Part shown: one piece after another, positions 10,972 to 21,514 of the stretch
Numbering within the stretch: the first letter of the stretch is position 1
Layout of the letters: the number at the start of each line of letters is the position of its first letter
Assembly (NCBI GenBank): GCA_964020085.1
Contig: OZ026606.1
Location: 8,578,483 to 8,642,482 of the forward strand
Source of the DNA: Micromussa lordhowensis
Taxonomy: Eukaryota; Cnidaria; Anthozoa; Scleractinia; Lobophylliidae
Reading direction: 5' to 3'
DNA: 64,000 nucleotides
Notes under the pieces: generated by a model
What the model was told of the DNA's origin: nothing
Database searches by the model: none
The model's input: only the letters and a program-made list of their open reading frames with translations
Translations under genes and position numbers: made by a program

Positions 10972-11697
10972 CTTTTCATAAATGGCTGGCAATTATAAAT
11001 TATTTTGTGAGCATTAAAATTAGCCTGACTAACCTCGTTTTTGAGTAGATAACTAAGGGCCTGTTTACATGGAGGTGGGGGACCCCAGGTAGGTGAGGTA
11101 ACCCGCCTTGCCGTGGTCGAAAAATGGCCAGCGTTTACATGCAAACTTACAACCCCGGGGTGACGTAAACATTGAAAATGGCGGACGGACGACGCATTTT
11201 GGCGGTCAGTGTTATTTTATCTTTATTTTCTGCTCTCGCTGCAGCATTTCAATGCTGTGGCGTTTTACTGTCACTTTTGATGATACAAGGCCTCCGCCAG
11301 AGGCAGTTAAGGGCCAAATTGTTCTGGTTCAAATTTTTACGCGCTTTGGCGCGCTTGCAAATGTAACATGAACTCGACCCCGGCTAGGCGGGTTACCCCA
11401 CCTTGAGTCGTTTACATGGCAAAATGCGACCCCGGCTAGGCGGGTTACCCTACCTGGCAGACCGGGCAACCCGCCTAGGCGGGTTACCTCGCCTATCATG
11501 TAAACATGATCAAATAAAAATAAGAGATTATATGGAGAGGCGGGTTACCCCACCTAGGCGGGTTACCTCACCTACCTGGGGTCCCCCACCTCCATGTAAA
11601 CAGGCCCTAAAAATAAAATTCTACTTCCAAACGAGTTTAGTGAGGCTAATTTAAATGCATACAAAATAATTTTAAATTGGCAGCCATTTATGAAAAG
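10972..11697. mobile_element. foldback MITE family B, copy interrupted by a nested MITE
   Basis: The outer arms are inverted repeats: CTTTTCATAAATGGCTGGCA at the left and TGCCAGCCATTTATGAAAAG-like sequence at the right. The arms continue inward through TTATAAATTATTTTG and TTAAAATTAGCCT. An uninterrupted relative of 154 bp lies at 18459-18612. Here the centre is occupied by the 551-bp element at 11057-11607, so the original element was about 170 bp. Confidence 0.75.
11057..11607. mobile_element. Harbinger-like MITE with TAA target duplication
   Basis: Terminal inverted repeats of about 50 bp begin GGGCCTGTTTACATGGAGG and run through GTGGGGGACCCCAGGTAGG. They are flanked by a direct TAA at 11054-11056 and 11608-11610. 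A 3-bp TWA duplication is typical of PIF/Harbinger elements. The interior repeats GGCGGGTTACC several times. The ORFs at 11108-11371 and 11172-11366 lie inside it and are not supported as genes; no transposase motif is visible. It is inserted in the foldback at 10972-11697. Confidence 0.85.
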
Positions 11698-11701
11698 GGT
11701 T

Positions 11702-11772
11702 TATGTCATGTTATGTTATGTTATGTTACGTTACGTTACGTTATGTTCAGTTACGTTACGTTATGTTATGTT
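11702..11772. repeat. TTATG/TTACG pentanucleotide array
   Basis: About 14 units of five bases, mixing TTATG and TTACG blocks, directly beside the right end of the foldback MITE. Confidence 0.9.
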
Positions 11773-11775
11773 ACG

Positions 11776-13975
11776 CTCATTGTGAATAATGCATTATAAC
11801 TACGTTTACTTATCAACCAGCTACAGGAAAAGCCGTTGATAAACTAAACGACTCGCTGACTCCAATGGAAACTCTTCCCCATAAAAGACCTAGAATAGAA
11901 AGAAGACAGTGCGCTTTTAAGGTAAGTTGTGCATGGTTTGTATGATGTACGTCAAATGCATATTTATGGAAACTATAACCACTTCTAGGAAAACGATAAA
12001 ATAATGTAGCTTGTAGCTATGGGTAAATTTTAAAATTGACAGTCTTGTATTAGAAGGCCAAATATGCAGAAATTAATAATGCAGTGTTTTTCCATTGTCA
12101 TATATAAATAATTGTCAAAAACGACAGTAACCTATTTTGTAGAATTAAAAGCAAGTTAAAGACTACACTAACTGGTATTTTTCTGTTTACAGAGAGAAAG
12201 ATGTCAAGGCCTGAGAGAGAATAAATTTATATTTATATGAATCTATATTACAGAAAACAAAACTTTGTCTATTTTTGTATAATCCCCCTGATTACAGCCT
12301 GGGTGACAGATTACTCCTTAATTTGGGAGAGAAATTTCGGCGTTAATTTACAATTTCACGAGTGAAATTAGAAAATTTCCATGGCAATGGTGTCATGGCG
12401 AAGAAGAAACAAGTCAAACACTCACAACTATGAAAGTAATTTTTCACCCATGATATTAAAAGGTAATGAAATGGTATACTCGTGAAATTAGGAAATAATC
12501 TCACTTGTGTTTTGTCAAAATTTCAATAAACTCCCTCGCCTAATGGCTCCAGAAATTATAAGAATTTTTACAAAACGTGCATGAAATTATTTCCTTATTT
12601 CACAATTTATTTTGCAAATTTGCAAATGATCTATTACGTTTAGTGACGAAAATCATTTTGCGTAGATAATTATATAACGCACATTGAAATAGTCTATAAG
12701 TGCATTTCGTTTTCGTTGATTGAATTACTAAGATTATCAGTTGAATAAGAGCGAGGGAATTTAAATAACGAGCTAGTGAACCCAGCAAGCAATGAGAAAT
12801 CTATATATGTATTTTGCCAATGTTTAATTTCCTTTCCTTTTGATATATCAGCACATTCACTTTGGTTGCATTGATGTTTAGTAGCCGTACTAGATAATAT
12901 TTGGATAGTCTATTAGGACTGTTGAAATTCTTCAGCTGAGCGGGAAATTTGAAGGAGTCGATCAGCATAAAAAAGAGACAATTCGAGTAGGACCATCAAG
13001 GACTGAGTAGAGTAAGATACACAGCGTTGTTATTAAGATTATATCAATGGTAATTCGTTCAAATAAATGTTGAAAATCAGTGGAAAGAGAGTGCAATCTT
13101 GTCTTTCACCTAAACGGGTTCAGCGGCAATAAAGAGACTGAAATACTAATAAACGGCACGCAATGCATGCAGAAGCGATGACGTCATAAAACGTCATAAA
13201 AAAACGGAAACCTGCAAATTAATGAATTGTACCCTGACTTCTTTATCACCACTGTATACCTTATATTTTATTACAAAGGTAACCTGTTTTCCATTCTCAA
13301 TGTTTCTTTCAGCTGTAAATCCTCTGGTTAAATCACGTCTTCTAGTTGTTTTTCACATACCAAACCTAATTTGTCCTCTTATCATGTGTCCCAGTTATAA
13401 GCTCTTTTCATTAGTTCTTTACTTAATGCACGTTGTAAAGAATGAAGACGTGCTCTGTTTCATACAAAGATCTCTGTTTCACTTCAGATTTTGGTGTATT
13501 ATTTGTTCCCACAAATATCCCTACTGGTTTCCCGCTTTACTCCAAAGCTGTGGCTATATGACTAGCAGCTAATCAAGGTTTCAAATACACTAAATGACCT
13601 GCAGTGAAACTTAAAAGACCATAGCAGTTCAGATATTTCAGTGCTCATACAATGCTCATACAGAGCTCTGACAGTGCTCATTCAATTCACTTCAAGACAG
13701 GCAAAGGTCCAGCCTAAACTGGGCTGCGAATACCCTAGAGGTTGGTTTAAACATTTCCTTCAGTCCCTCAGGATAGAGATTGTTCAAAGATTTGAATACA
13801 CTTATTGGGAGCTGCTTAGAGCTTCTATGCTCAAGGGTATCCCATCCTAGGTCCAGGAGTATATCTGCAGATCTTAATTCTTACTTAGTTCTACCAGTCC
13901 TGTTTTGCAATCTATGGAGTCAGTCACACTAGCTCTTCCCCATACATCCCCAGACCTCAGAGCAATAACCTAGGC
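11776..13975. other. no supported gene
   Basis: AT-rich sequence. The motif ACGAGTGAAATTAG near 12358 recurs as ACTCGTGAAATTAGG near 12478, suggesting a degraded repeat. A plus-strand ORF at 13222-13572 (116 codons, Cys- and Phe-rich) has no recognisable domain and I do not call it a gene. Confidence 0.45.
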
Positions 13976-14030
13976 AGAGGCGGATTCAGGGGAGGGGTTG
14001 AGGGGGTTGCAAACCCCCCTTTGAGAATTT
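13976..14030. repeat. probable transposon end with GGGGGTTGCAACCCCC-type hairpin
   Basis: AGGCGGATTCAGGGG followed by GGGGTTGAGGGGGTTGCAAACCCCCC resembles a repeat terminus. The run can form a short hairpin. The other end is not identified. Confidence 0.35.
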
Positions 14031-14352
14031 TTTCTTTGTTATTTTGCCTGATTCTTCGCAAAATAATAATAGAATAAAATTATACCTGGTTTTTTGAAAA
14101 CCGGGCTAGCAAAAATAACGACTCATTTTACTACTTGGCAGTTAAAAACAATAACATTCGTCCAAAGGCCGATTAAAAGCTTTTATCTGACGCCGGGCAG
14201 TAGGTTAATGATCCCTAGAAGCATTCCAACGAGTCGAAGTTTAAAATGACGCAAATTTTAGAACATTTATTCAGTAACCTGACTTCCGGCGAAGTTTCAA
14301 AGCGGTGTCATTTCAGTCTAGAACTTTTTGAGCTGAGTTCGCTACAGCGATA

Positions 14353-14766
14353 AACTGCCTGGTTAAGGCTTACATAGCAACTTATATAGTCAGCAAAACA
14401 CTACTTTTCTGGCGGTCCGATAAACAAAATTTCGCATGGAATAGACAACAAACTGAATGAAACATAGTGCACAATTTGTCACCTTGTCTGCACAAAGACT
14501 GGCCTATGGTTCAATGTCATTAGAGCCCGCTGAAACTATACCAAGATACAATTTTGCCGAGTCGAGAAATGCTTTTTCCAAGGTACGATCAGCTAAGCTT
14601 AACACCGACGTAACAATATTAATGCCTGGCACAGACTATTTTGGCGAAACCGCACTTAAACAAGACATCACATACCTGTCAACACCATCGGAAATCACAC
14701 ATTCACACACTTTCGCTGCACTGGTTCAGGCTCTCATAGCAACTTAAATAGTCAGCAAAACCTTAT
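14353..14766. repeat. direct repeats of about 45 bp flanking about 330 bp
   Basis: GGTTAAGGCTTACATAGCAACTTATATAGTCAGCAAAAC (14360-14398) and GGTTCAGGCTCTCATAGCAACTTAAATAGTCAGCAAAAC (14724-14762) are near-identical direct repeats. The intervening 96-codon plus-strand ORF at 14457-14747 shows no known domain. This may be a local duplication or a very small element. Confidence 0.55.
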
Positions 14767-14929
14767 CGTAGCTCAAATAAAAGGAAAGAACTCTTCTGTA
14801 TGCCTTTCGAGGCCAGGAAGACTAAATTCGCCGTATTTTCGTCGAATCAAGAATTGTACAAGTTAATTAACAATCCTTCAAAATGAAATTCGAGTCTAAA
14901 TAAACACGAACGTACACTATGTCATGGAA

Positions 14930-15219
14930 TCTTATAATTTCATTTTCCAGGCCTGGAAAGTCATGGAATTTAGGTTGGGTCATGGAAAGTCATGGAAAAG
15001 CAGTACGCTTTCTATGAGTGAAAGGCAGTAAGATCCAAAGTTGAAAAATTAACTGACGAGTCCAAAAATCAAATTAAAATTTCAGTTGAATAAGTGATTG
15101 TTTTCACATTACTTTCAGAGAACAATTGCTTAACTTAGGTAACGAAATTTTTCAAAAGGTCATGGAAAAAGTCATGGAAAGTCATGGAATTTTAGCAAGT
15201 CAAACGTGTACGAACCCTG
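14930..15219 (-). mobile_element. hAT-like non-autonomous element that truncates the Ty3 copy
   Basis: Repeated AAGTCATGGAA motifs at both ends and a terminus reading CAGGGTTCGTACAC on the minus strand mark a widespread hAT-type non-autonomous family. The boundary at 15219/15220 is sharp: on the minus strand the Ty3 frame (GRLQPV) stops exactly where the CAGGGTTCG terminus starts. The other end near 14930 is less certain, and no 8-bp duplication was found there. Confidence 0.55.
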
Positions 15220-17942
15220 TACGGGTTGGAGGCGTCCTTCACTATTGGGCTGAAGGAGGGCGCCGCCCACTTTACTTGCGTCGACTTGAAGTGTGACCGC
15301 TTTACTGAGGTCATAATATTGGAGCACTGGTGCAGTGGAAATGAGGTGTTTGGCTTTGTTAAATGCGTCATTTTGTGCCTGCGCCCACATGAAGGGGGTA
15401 TCTGACTTGGTGAGTTGGGTGAGAGGCCGGATAACGGTGCTGAGGTTTGGACAATAGGGTGAGAGATAGTTGGCCATTCCCACGAATCGCTGAACACCTG
15501 CTTTGTTTCGGGTGGGGTCATTGCTGAGATTGCTGCTATCTTGTCTGGGTCTGCTTCCATTCCTCGATCAGCTTTGACGTTGCCCATGAATTTGACTTGT
15601 TTTAGCTTGAACTGCAGTATGCTCTGGTTTAATTTGATGTTCTTTTTCGAGCAGCACTCCATAAGCGCGGCAAGACGGCGATCGTGATCTTTCTCGGCTT
15701 CTTGGTAGGTTGTTCCTTCTCCATAGACAAGTATATCATCTGCGATGCATAATACTCCATCAAGGCCCTCTAGAGCTGACATGAGGCGCTTTTGAATTCC
15801 TCTGGGGCGCTTGATATGCCAAATGGGAGGCGGAGCCATCGGTATCTCCCAGAGGACGTGTGCATTGTCGTCATCAGTGAGGATTCTTCATCAAGGGCTA
15901 TGTGTAGAAAACCTTCTCTGACATCAACTAGTGAGAAACATTTGGCGTGGCAGAGTTTATGGAGTTGCTCAGACAGTGTTGGCATTTAATACACTGGTCT
16001 GAGGATACCTTTATTGACTGTTTGACTGGGGTCGATGCAGATTCTTGTCTTCTTTGGTGTCTCTTTAATGACTTCATTGGAGCACCACGAGGTGGGTTCT
16101 TCTACTTTCTTTATGATACCAGCTGCGTTGTATCTGTCAAGGGCTTCCTTTTCTTTGATTCGTTTTGCCACAGGGACTCGATGTATTGGCATTTGTACTG
16201 GTTAGACGTCAGCTTTACTTCGAAATGAACTGGGGATCCCAGGCAGCCAAGGCCTTTGAAGTTTTCAGGATACTGTGTGAGTATGTCTTCCATTGTAAGT
16301 TTTCCAGGTGGAGCCAGGCGTCTTTTGGAAGTGATCATTATAGGTTTGGAAGGTGAGAGCGTTGCTGGGTCGCCGTATAGGTTGTCACTGTCGGGTTGGT
16401 CAGGGTGGCGGCCTTTTGTTCCCTTGAGTGTACCGTTGGCTTGAGCTGTTGGGTCACCTGGGTCTGGATTGGGTTGTGACGAGCTGGTTGGGTAGGCAGG
16501 GGCTCTCTTGCCTGACGAGTCTTTTACTGCTGATGTGAGTGAAAATATTTCGTGTGCTATGATGGTGATGAGCCCCAGTGCCTCGCAGTTGGAGCCAGAG
16601 AGAAGGGCTGGCTTGTTCATCATGACATCCCTAGAAAGTATCTGGAATGTGAGCGATTCGGATCTTTTGTTTCTTTCGCACAGAAGGTCAATCTGCCCCA
16701 GTGGCTTCAGCGGCAGGGAGTCGCTATAGGGGTGTAGTAGGTAGGGTGACTTTCTATAAGCTTCATGCTTGGCATCAGCCTGAGAAGGGTATCTTCAGAC
16801 AAGGTATTGCAGCTGGCGGCGGTGTCTATTTGGAATGTCACTGGGGTGAATTTGTCCCTGTTGCAGACATGGGCAGTGTAACAAAGTATTTTTTCTTTGC
16901 GTGGTTTGTGTGGATGCTGTGTATTTGCCGTGTTTCCAGGGAGTAGCACTGTTCTTGGAAGTCATCAGTGTAGTATACCACGGGGTGTTGATCATTTGCC
17001 GTCTGCAGCAGATGTACGTTTTGTTCACTAGGGGGTTTTGGTTGGGACCGGCCGCGAGGTGCTCTGTAGCCTCGGCCCCTACCCAGAGCTTGCCATTGGG
17101 TAGTCCTCCGTGGTTGTTCTCTTTGAGGGAGACCTGTCTCGAGGAGAAGTGGTCGAAGAAGAAGTGAAGAAGTGGTCGTTAATTCCACATTTAGTGCAGG
17201 TTTTGCCATTTTCAGGGCATGTTTTCCAAGGGTGAGGTCCACGTCGGTCTCTGCACCAAAAGCAGGTACCAGGCTCCCGCTTTAGTTTCATTTGTTTGTG
17301 GCTTATCCAGTTAACTTGTTCCTCAATTCCTTTTGTGGCGTCTGCAATGAGTTTGTTGGGCTGACTCGAGGGCCTTGGTTTCGGCAACGACGTCTTGCAT
17401 GTTCTTGGGCATTCCTTCTGACTTTAAATGCGTTTTCAGTAACTCAGTTCTCATTGTGCCATCGTGCAAGCCAAAAACGAATTTGTTGCGGCACATTTCG
17501 TCTGTGAGTGCATTGTACGAGCACAGGCTGCCCGCCTGTCTGACCTTAACTTCCCATTCTTGAACAGATTCGTGTGGGCTTTGCTGAGTGTTCCAGAATT
17601 TAAATCTGTCCGGCAGTAGGGAGCTTCCGATGGATCCAGTGTAATGAAGTTGTTATTTATTTGTCCATCCAGATCTATGGTTTTTTCATGATCATCGGCT
17701 GCTATCTGGGGTTCGATTGTGTAACGGATCACTTGCAAAGCTTCGTCCGGCATTGCCGATCGGAGCGCTGATGTTTCCAGTAACGGTTTCTTGTAGTAAT
17801 CTGCTCTCTCTGTCTCGGGGCTTTTCGCCAAGTTTCGGTAGTCGGCTTGGATACAGTAGTCGTGGAATCTGAGTTCGAAGTTCTGGAAATTTTCTGACAT
17901 ATTCCCGCCGAGTTTCAATTCAGGTCGCTTGAGGTTCGCCAT
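15220..17942 (-). pseudogene. Ty3/gypsy gag-pol remnant (gag, protease, RT, start of RNase H)
   Basis: Read on the minus strand, Gag starts at the ATG ending at 17942 (MANLKRPELKLGGNMSENF) and loses frame near 17500. A zinc-knuckle region follows (CFWCRDRRGPHPWKTC then CTKCGINDHF, about 17285-17180). Protease follows at about 16840 (QIDTAASCN, DTAA in place of DTGA), then a linker and RT from about 16190: KTRICIDPSQ, FSLVDVREGF, LPFGISSAP and the catalytic segment IADDILVYG near 15725. RNase H begins with VDASKVGGALL near 15260. Frame changes occur near 17500, 17170, 16700, 16150 and 15520, and a stop interrupts RT near 15987. Integrase and LTRs are absent; a hAT-like element cuts the copy at 15219. 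It is a dead copy, different from the element at 1-2572. Confidence 0.9.
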
Positions 17943-18074
17943 CGCTGTTTGACTAGTCGCCTACGGTCGTTGATTTGTTGTAATGTATCATCAACATTTG
18001 CTTCTTATTAACATTTGATCTGGCTACGAGACAAGTGTAGAAACACTTCAAAATAAAATAGAGTATCACCGGAA

Positions 18075-18355
18075 AAGATAAATGGAATGACAAGCAATAT
18101 GGAGGATTACTTCAGTTCTATTACTCGAGAAAAAAAAGGGAACAGCAACCAGTATGGAGGATTTCACTTTTGTCACTGGACTATATGAAACTGAATGACA
18201 ATCAGTATGGGGAATCACTGTTTAAGTTCTGACACCAGAGAAGATAAAAGTGAATGACCATAAGTATGGAGGATTACTATTTCAGTTCTGTCACTAGAGA
18301 AGATAAAACTGCACTAGAGAATTACTATATTTCTAATACTAGGCAAGACGGAAAA
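18075..18355. repeat. degenerate tandem repeat, about 62-bp period, upstream of gag
   Basis: Four to five units share TATGGAGGATTAC, TTCAGTTCT, a TCACT-GAGAAGATAAA block and TGAATGAC-CAGTATGG. Unit length varies. Because it lies just upstream of the minus-strand gag start, it may be the untranslated leader of that element. Confidence 0.7.
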
Positions 18356-18458
18356 TTGAGCGAGGGAGTTTGATACCCCTCTACTCTTCTAGAGAGGGTT
18401 GTGGAAGGGAATTAAACTCCCATGCAAAGTATTCCTTCTTTCCTGTAAACATAGACCA

Positions 18459-18612
18459 CTTTCATAAATTGCGGCCAGTTATAAATTATTTTGAAAGTGT
18501 TAAAATTAGCCTAAAGTTGGTAACTGAAAAGCATTTTTACACTGAAACTAGGTTGACAAGGCTAATTTAAATGCATACAAAAGAATTTAAAGTTAACAGC
18601 CGTTTATGAAAG
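18459..18612. mobile_element. foldback MITE family B, uninterrupted copy
   Basis: Inverted arms CTTTCATAAATTGCGGCCAG / CGTTTATGAAAG enclose TTATAAATTATTTTG, AAAATTAGCCT and AGGCTAATTTAAATGCATAC. This is the empty version of the element at 10972-11697. Confidence 0.75.
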
Positions 18613-18615
18613 AGT

Positions 18616-18855
18616 CTATTGCGCATAAGTATTGAACTCCTTGTAATACTTGTAAGTATTCCACTTCTGCAGTCCCTTAATAAAATGAATTAAATCCACA
18701 GTCCTCTAATCCCCAAGCGAACAGCTTAAATCACCTGAAAAGCAAGAACCTGACGATAATTTCAGGGCATATTATAGTAGATTCATCGTGTCTTTAAATT
18801 TTGACAACAAATGAACGAAAACAAGATTTTAAATGGCAGTTATATTTCGGTTTAA
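18616..18855. other. non-coding spacer
   Basis: No feature is seen between the foldback and the start of the GIY-YIG frame; the frame that continues into GIY-YIG is closed by a TAA at 18853. Confidence 0.5.
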
Positions 18856-19149
18856 ACTGCGGAAAAACGAAAGCTGCGGAGAAATTTAAAAAACCCTAAC
18901 ACCCAGATCAAAATTCGCGAGAAAACCACAAAATTGTGCTTCTACACCAACAACAAAGACAAAGTACCCCTTTTAAACAAATCACACGTCGACTACAAAT
19001 TCAGTTGCCCCGGCTGCCAGTCATCATACATTGGCAAAACTGACAGAACCCTTCTCACCCGAATACGTGAACACGCTGTAACTGATAAAGAGAGTGCGAT
19101 TTACAAACATCTACCCACGTGCGAACATTTAGTCTTTATCCATAATATA
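18856..19149 (+). pseudogene. GIY-YIG endonuclease fragment, 5' half, Penelope-like origin
   Basis: The frame is open from 18856 after a TAA at 18853. It encodes TTKLCFYTNNKDKVPLLNKS, then DYKFSCPGCQSSYIGKTDRT, with the CxxC pair and SYIGKT of the GIY-YIG core, Arg in LTRIREH, and CEHLVFIHNI at the end. GIY-YIG nucleases form the C-terminus of many Penelope-like retroelements; no RT precedes this one. The reading frame is cut after 19149 by a LINE and resumes at 21328 with FNLPDTLNNITAP. It is therefore the C-terminus of an element or element-derived gene broken by a later insertion. It runs in frame into the LINE, which gives a misleading single 770-codon ORF starting at TTG 18934. Confidence 0.75.
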
Positions 19150-21246
19150 TGGGATGACATTAGTCTTCTCTCTCACCCCAACGATATGTGGGAGTTTTGG
19201 AAGAATCAGTTTCTGACCTGTATCGATAAACATGCTCCCATGAGATCTAAACGAATTGGGAACAAGAAGTCCCCGTGGATTACACATGAGGTAATACGTA
19301 AGATGCGTAAAAGGGACTTCCTGAAAAAGAAGGCGGAACGAACTAAAGATCAGTCTTGCTGGGATGATTTCAAACGAGCGAGAAATGAAGTTAATAATTC
19401 AATTAAGTATGCCAAACGGAAATACTTTAGCGATAACCTCGCTGCTAGCAGAAAAGATCCCCGTAAAACTTGGCAGCTAGTTAATGAGCTGAGCTCTCGT
19501 AAACATATGAAAAACGTTATTTCTGATATTGTAATCGGGGACAGGAAAATTAGTTCTGCATCTGAAATGGCTGAAGCATTTAACTGCCACTTTGCTAACA
19601 TTGGTCATGACTTGGCAAGAGATATACCTACTGCTGATACTGTTCCAGAAAGCTATCTTATCTCAACCGACTCCACTTTCTCTTTTAAAAGTTGTAGCTC
19701 CAATGAAGTCCGAAAACTACTTGAAAAATTAGAAACTAAGAAATCGACTGGACTGGACAATTTGCCATCCAAGATGCTCAAAATGGCGGCCGGTGTTGTG
19801 GCGCCATCCCTGGCATTCTTGTTCAATCAATCGATTTCCTCTGGTATTGTTCCAGCTGAATGGAAACTAGCTAGAGTGACGCCAATTTTCAAAAAGGGCA
19901 AAAGACAAGATGTAAACAACTACCGGCCCACCTCGATTATTCCTGCTGTCGCTAAAGTGTTCGAAAGAATAATTTACGATCAATTTTTCAAGTATCTGAA
20001 TGATAATGATCTCTTAGTTAACTGTCAATCTGGGTTTAGATCACTTCATAGTACACTAACGTCCTTAATTGAAGCTTCTAACAGTTGGTCTGTCAATATT
20101 GACAACGGTCTTATAAATGGTGTAATCTTCATAGACTTAAAAAAGGCTTTTGACACTATTGACCACAAGATTCTCTTACGAAAGCTAACTAGTTGTGGCA
20201 TTGATCATAGGGCCCTAAAGTGGTTTGACTCCTATCTAAGCGATCGTCAACAAAAATCTGTAGTCAACGGTGAGCTGTCTGGTGCGCGTGCTGTTACCTG
20301 TGGTGTCCCACAGGGAAGTCTCATTGGTCCCCTTCTCTTCCTGATCTATATTAACGACTTGCCCAACTGTCTAAGTAAATCCTTACCACGAATGTACGCC
20401 GACGATACAAGTATCAGCATCGCCGCTAGTAGCTTACCGGAACTTGAATTAGCATTAAATACTGAACTAGCTAACCTTCATGAATGGCTTAATGTAAATA
20501 AGCTCAGCCTGAATATTGCCAAAACTGAATTAATGTTAATAGGCTCACGGCAGAGACTTGCTACTACAATTGGCCACTCACTTACAGTACAAATTGAAGG
20601 TCACGAAATTGATAGAGTGCCCTATACCAAATCCTTAGGACTTTACATCGATCAAAATCTTTCCTGGTCCAAACATGTTAATGAGACTGCCAAGACTGTC
20701 TCCACTGGCATAGGTGCACTTAAAAGATTGAGGCCATTCATTTGCGAAGATACAGCAATATTGCTATATAGAGCTCTTATTGAGCCATATTTTGATTATT
20801 GCTGCCCTGTGTGGGACGGTCTCAGCAACGAGTTAGCCGACAAATTACAAAAACTACAAAATCGCGCCATTCGGGTTATAACAAAGCCTGATTACTATTC
20901 TAGCGCTACCGCCCTTTGCGGTAAGTTGGGATGGGATAATCTCTGTACCAGAAGAAAAAAGCAAAAATTGAAATTGATGTTTAAAATTTTAAATGATCAG
21001 TCTCCAGAGTACCTGAAAGGCCTATTTCAGCCCTTCAGCACGGGCTATAGCCTTAGAAATAGTGATAACAAATTGGCTCTACCTAAGCCCCGTACCGATT
21101 TTTTGAAACGTAGCTTCTCCTATAGTGGAGCACATTCGTGGAATAGCCTTCCATCTGACGTCAGAGCCATTAGATCCTATACTAATTTCAGAAATAGGAT
21201 AGATCACCAATTGTCCACCTCGTACTCCCACACGGCAAACATGTAA
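19150..21246 (+). CDS. non-LTR reverse transcriptase (Jockey/CR1 superclade), N-terminally truncated
   Basis: About 698 codons with no stop or frameshift. Order of motifs: linker helix region (KSPWITHEVIRKMRKRDF near 19270), RT block NYRP at 19918, IFIDLKKAFDTIDHK with the first catalytic Asp near 20130, CGVPQGSLIGPLLF near 20300, the catalytic YADD at 20395-20406, thumb and GLYIDQNLSW, and a CR1/Jockey-style C-terminus ending LPSDVRAIRSYTNFR. The AP-endonuclease domain is missing, so this copy cannot retrotranspose on its own. It has no start codon of its own here; it is fused in frame to the GIY-YIG fragment upstream, with TTG 18934 the earliest non-ATG start in the open frame. The clean frame indicates recent insertion. 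Confidence 0.9.
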   Translation, partial: WDDISLLSHPNDMWEFWKNQFLTCIDKHAPMRSKRIGNKKSPWITHEVIRKMRKRDFLKKKAERTKDQSCWDDFKRARNEVNNSIKYAKRKYFSDNLAASRKDPRKTWQLVNELSSRKHMKNVISDIVIGDRKISSASEMAEAFNCHFANIGHDLARDIPTADTVPESYLISTDSTFSFKSCSSNEVRKLLEKLETKKSTGLDNLPSKMLKMAAGVVAPSLAFLFNQSISSGIVPAEWKLARVTPIFKKGKRQDVNNYRPTSIIPAVAKVFERIIYDQFFKYLNDNDLLVNCQSGFRSLHSTLTSLIEASNSWSVNIDNGLINGVIFIDLKKAFDTIDHKILLRKLTSCGIDHRALKWFDSYLSDRQQKSVVNGELSGARAVTCGVPQGSLIGPLLFLIYINDLPNCLSKSLPRMYADDTSISIAASSLPELELALNTELANLHEWLNVNKLSLNIAKTELMLIGSRQRLATTIGHSLTVQIEGHEIDRVPYTKSLGLYIDQNLSWSKHVNETAKTVSTGIGALKRLRPFICEDTAILLYRALIEPYFDYCCPVWDGLSNELADKLQKLQNRAIRVITKPDYYSSATALCGKLGWDNLCTRRKKQKLKLMFKILNDQSPEYLKGLFQPFSTGYSLRNSDNKLALPKPRTDFLKRSFSYSGAHSWNSLPSDVRAIRSYTNFRNRIDHQLSTSYSHTANM

Positions 21247-21327
21247 AACAGTTTTATTTTTTAAATAATTATCTTGTAACTGATGTTTTTACCGTGTATA
21301 AATAAAGAGTATGTATGTATGTATGTA
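19150..21327 (+). mobile_element. 5'-truncated CR1/L2-like LINE inserted in the GIY-YIG frame
   Basis: The element starts abruptly inside what is normally the endonuclease-RT linker and ends in a short (ATGT)n tail at 21309-21327 behind AATAAAG. Such a tail is typical of CR1/L2-type elements, which lack poly(A). The host GIY-YIG frame is interrupted exactly at 19149/21328. A clear target duplication is not visible (at most TA). 5' truncation is the usual outcome of target-primed reverse transcription. Confidence 0.8.
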
Positions 21328-21411
21328 TTCAATCTGCCTGACACTTTAAATAACATCACCGCACCAACTATTTCCAGCAACAAGTGTTACGTAATCAATG
21401 AAGTTCAGTAA
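21328..21411 (+). pseudogene. GIY-YIG fragment, 3' end after the LINE
   Basis: Twenty-seven codons in the same frame as the fragment that ends at 19149 (FNLPDTLNNITAP ... NEVQ) followed by TAA at 21409-21411. Its position directly behind the LINE tail shows that the two pieces were one ORF before the insertion. Confidence 0.65.
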
Positions 21412-21514
21412 TCAATGTAGTTTATCTTGTATGTTTTAAATCACCTCCAATGGTCATTTTTAGTCTGTCACATCTGAACCTTGTTCAGAACTTGTTCAGA
21501 AACTTGGCCCAGCG

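Noticed and set aside
11108..11654. ORFs containing RPPRRVTSPTWGPPPPCKQ-like segments
   Set aside because: They lie within the inverted ends of the Harbinger-like MITE and appear on both strands.
14457..14747. 96-codon ORF between direct repeats as a small gene
   Set aside because: No recognisable domain, no splice or promoter context, and it sits between copies of a local repeat.
18934..21246. A single GIY-YIG/reverse-transcriptase fusion protein of 770 residues
   Set aside because: The GIY-YIG frame resumes behind the LINE tail at 21328, so the fusion is the product of an insertion, not one gene.
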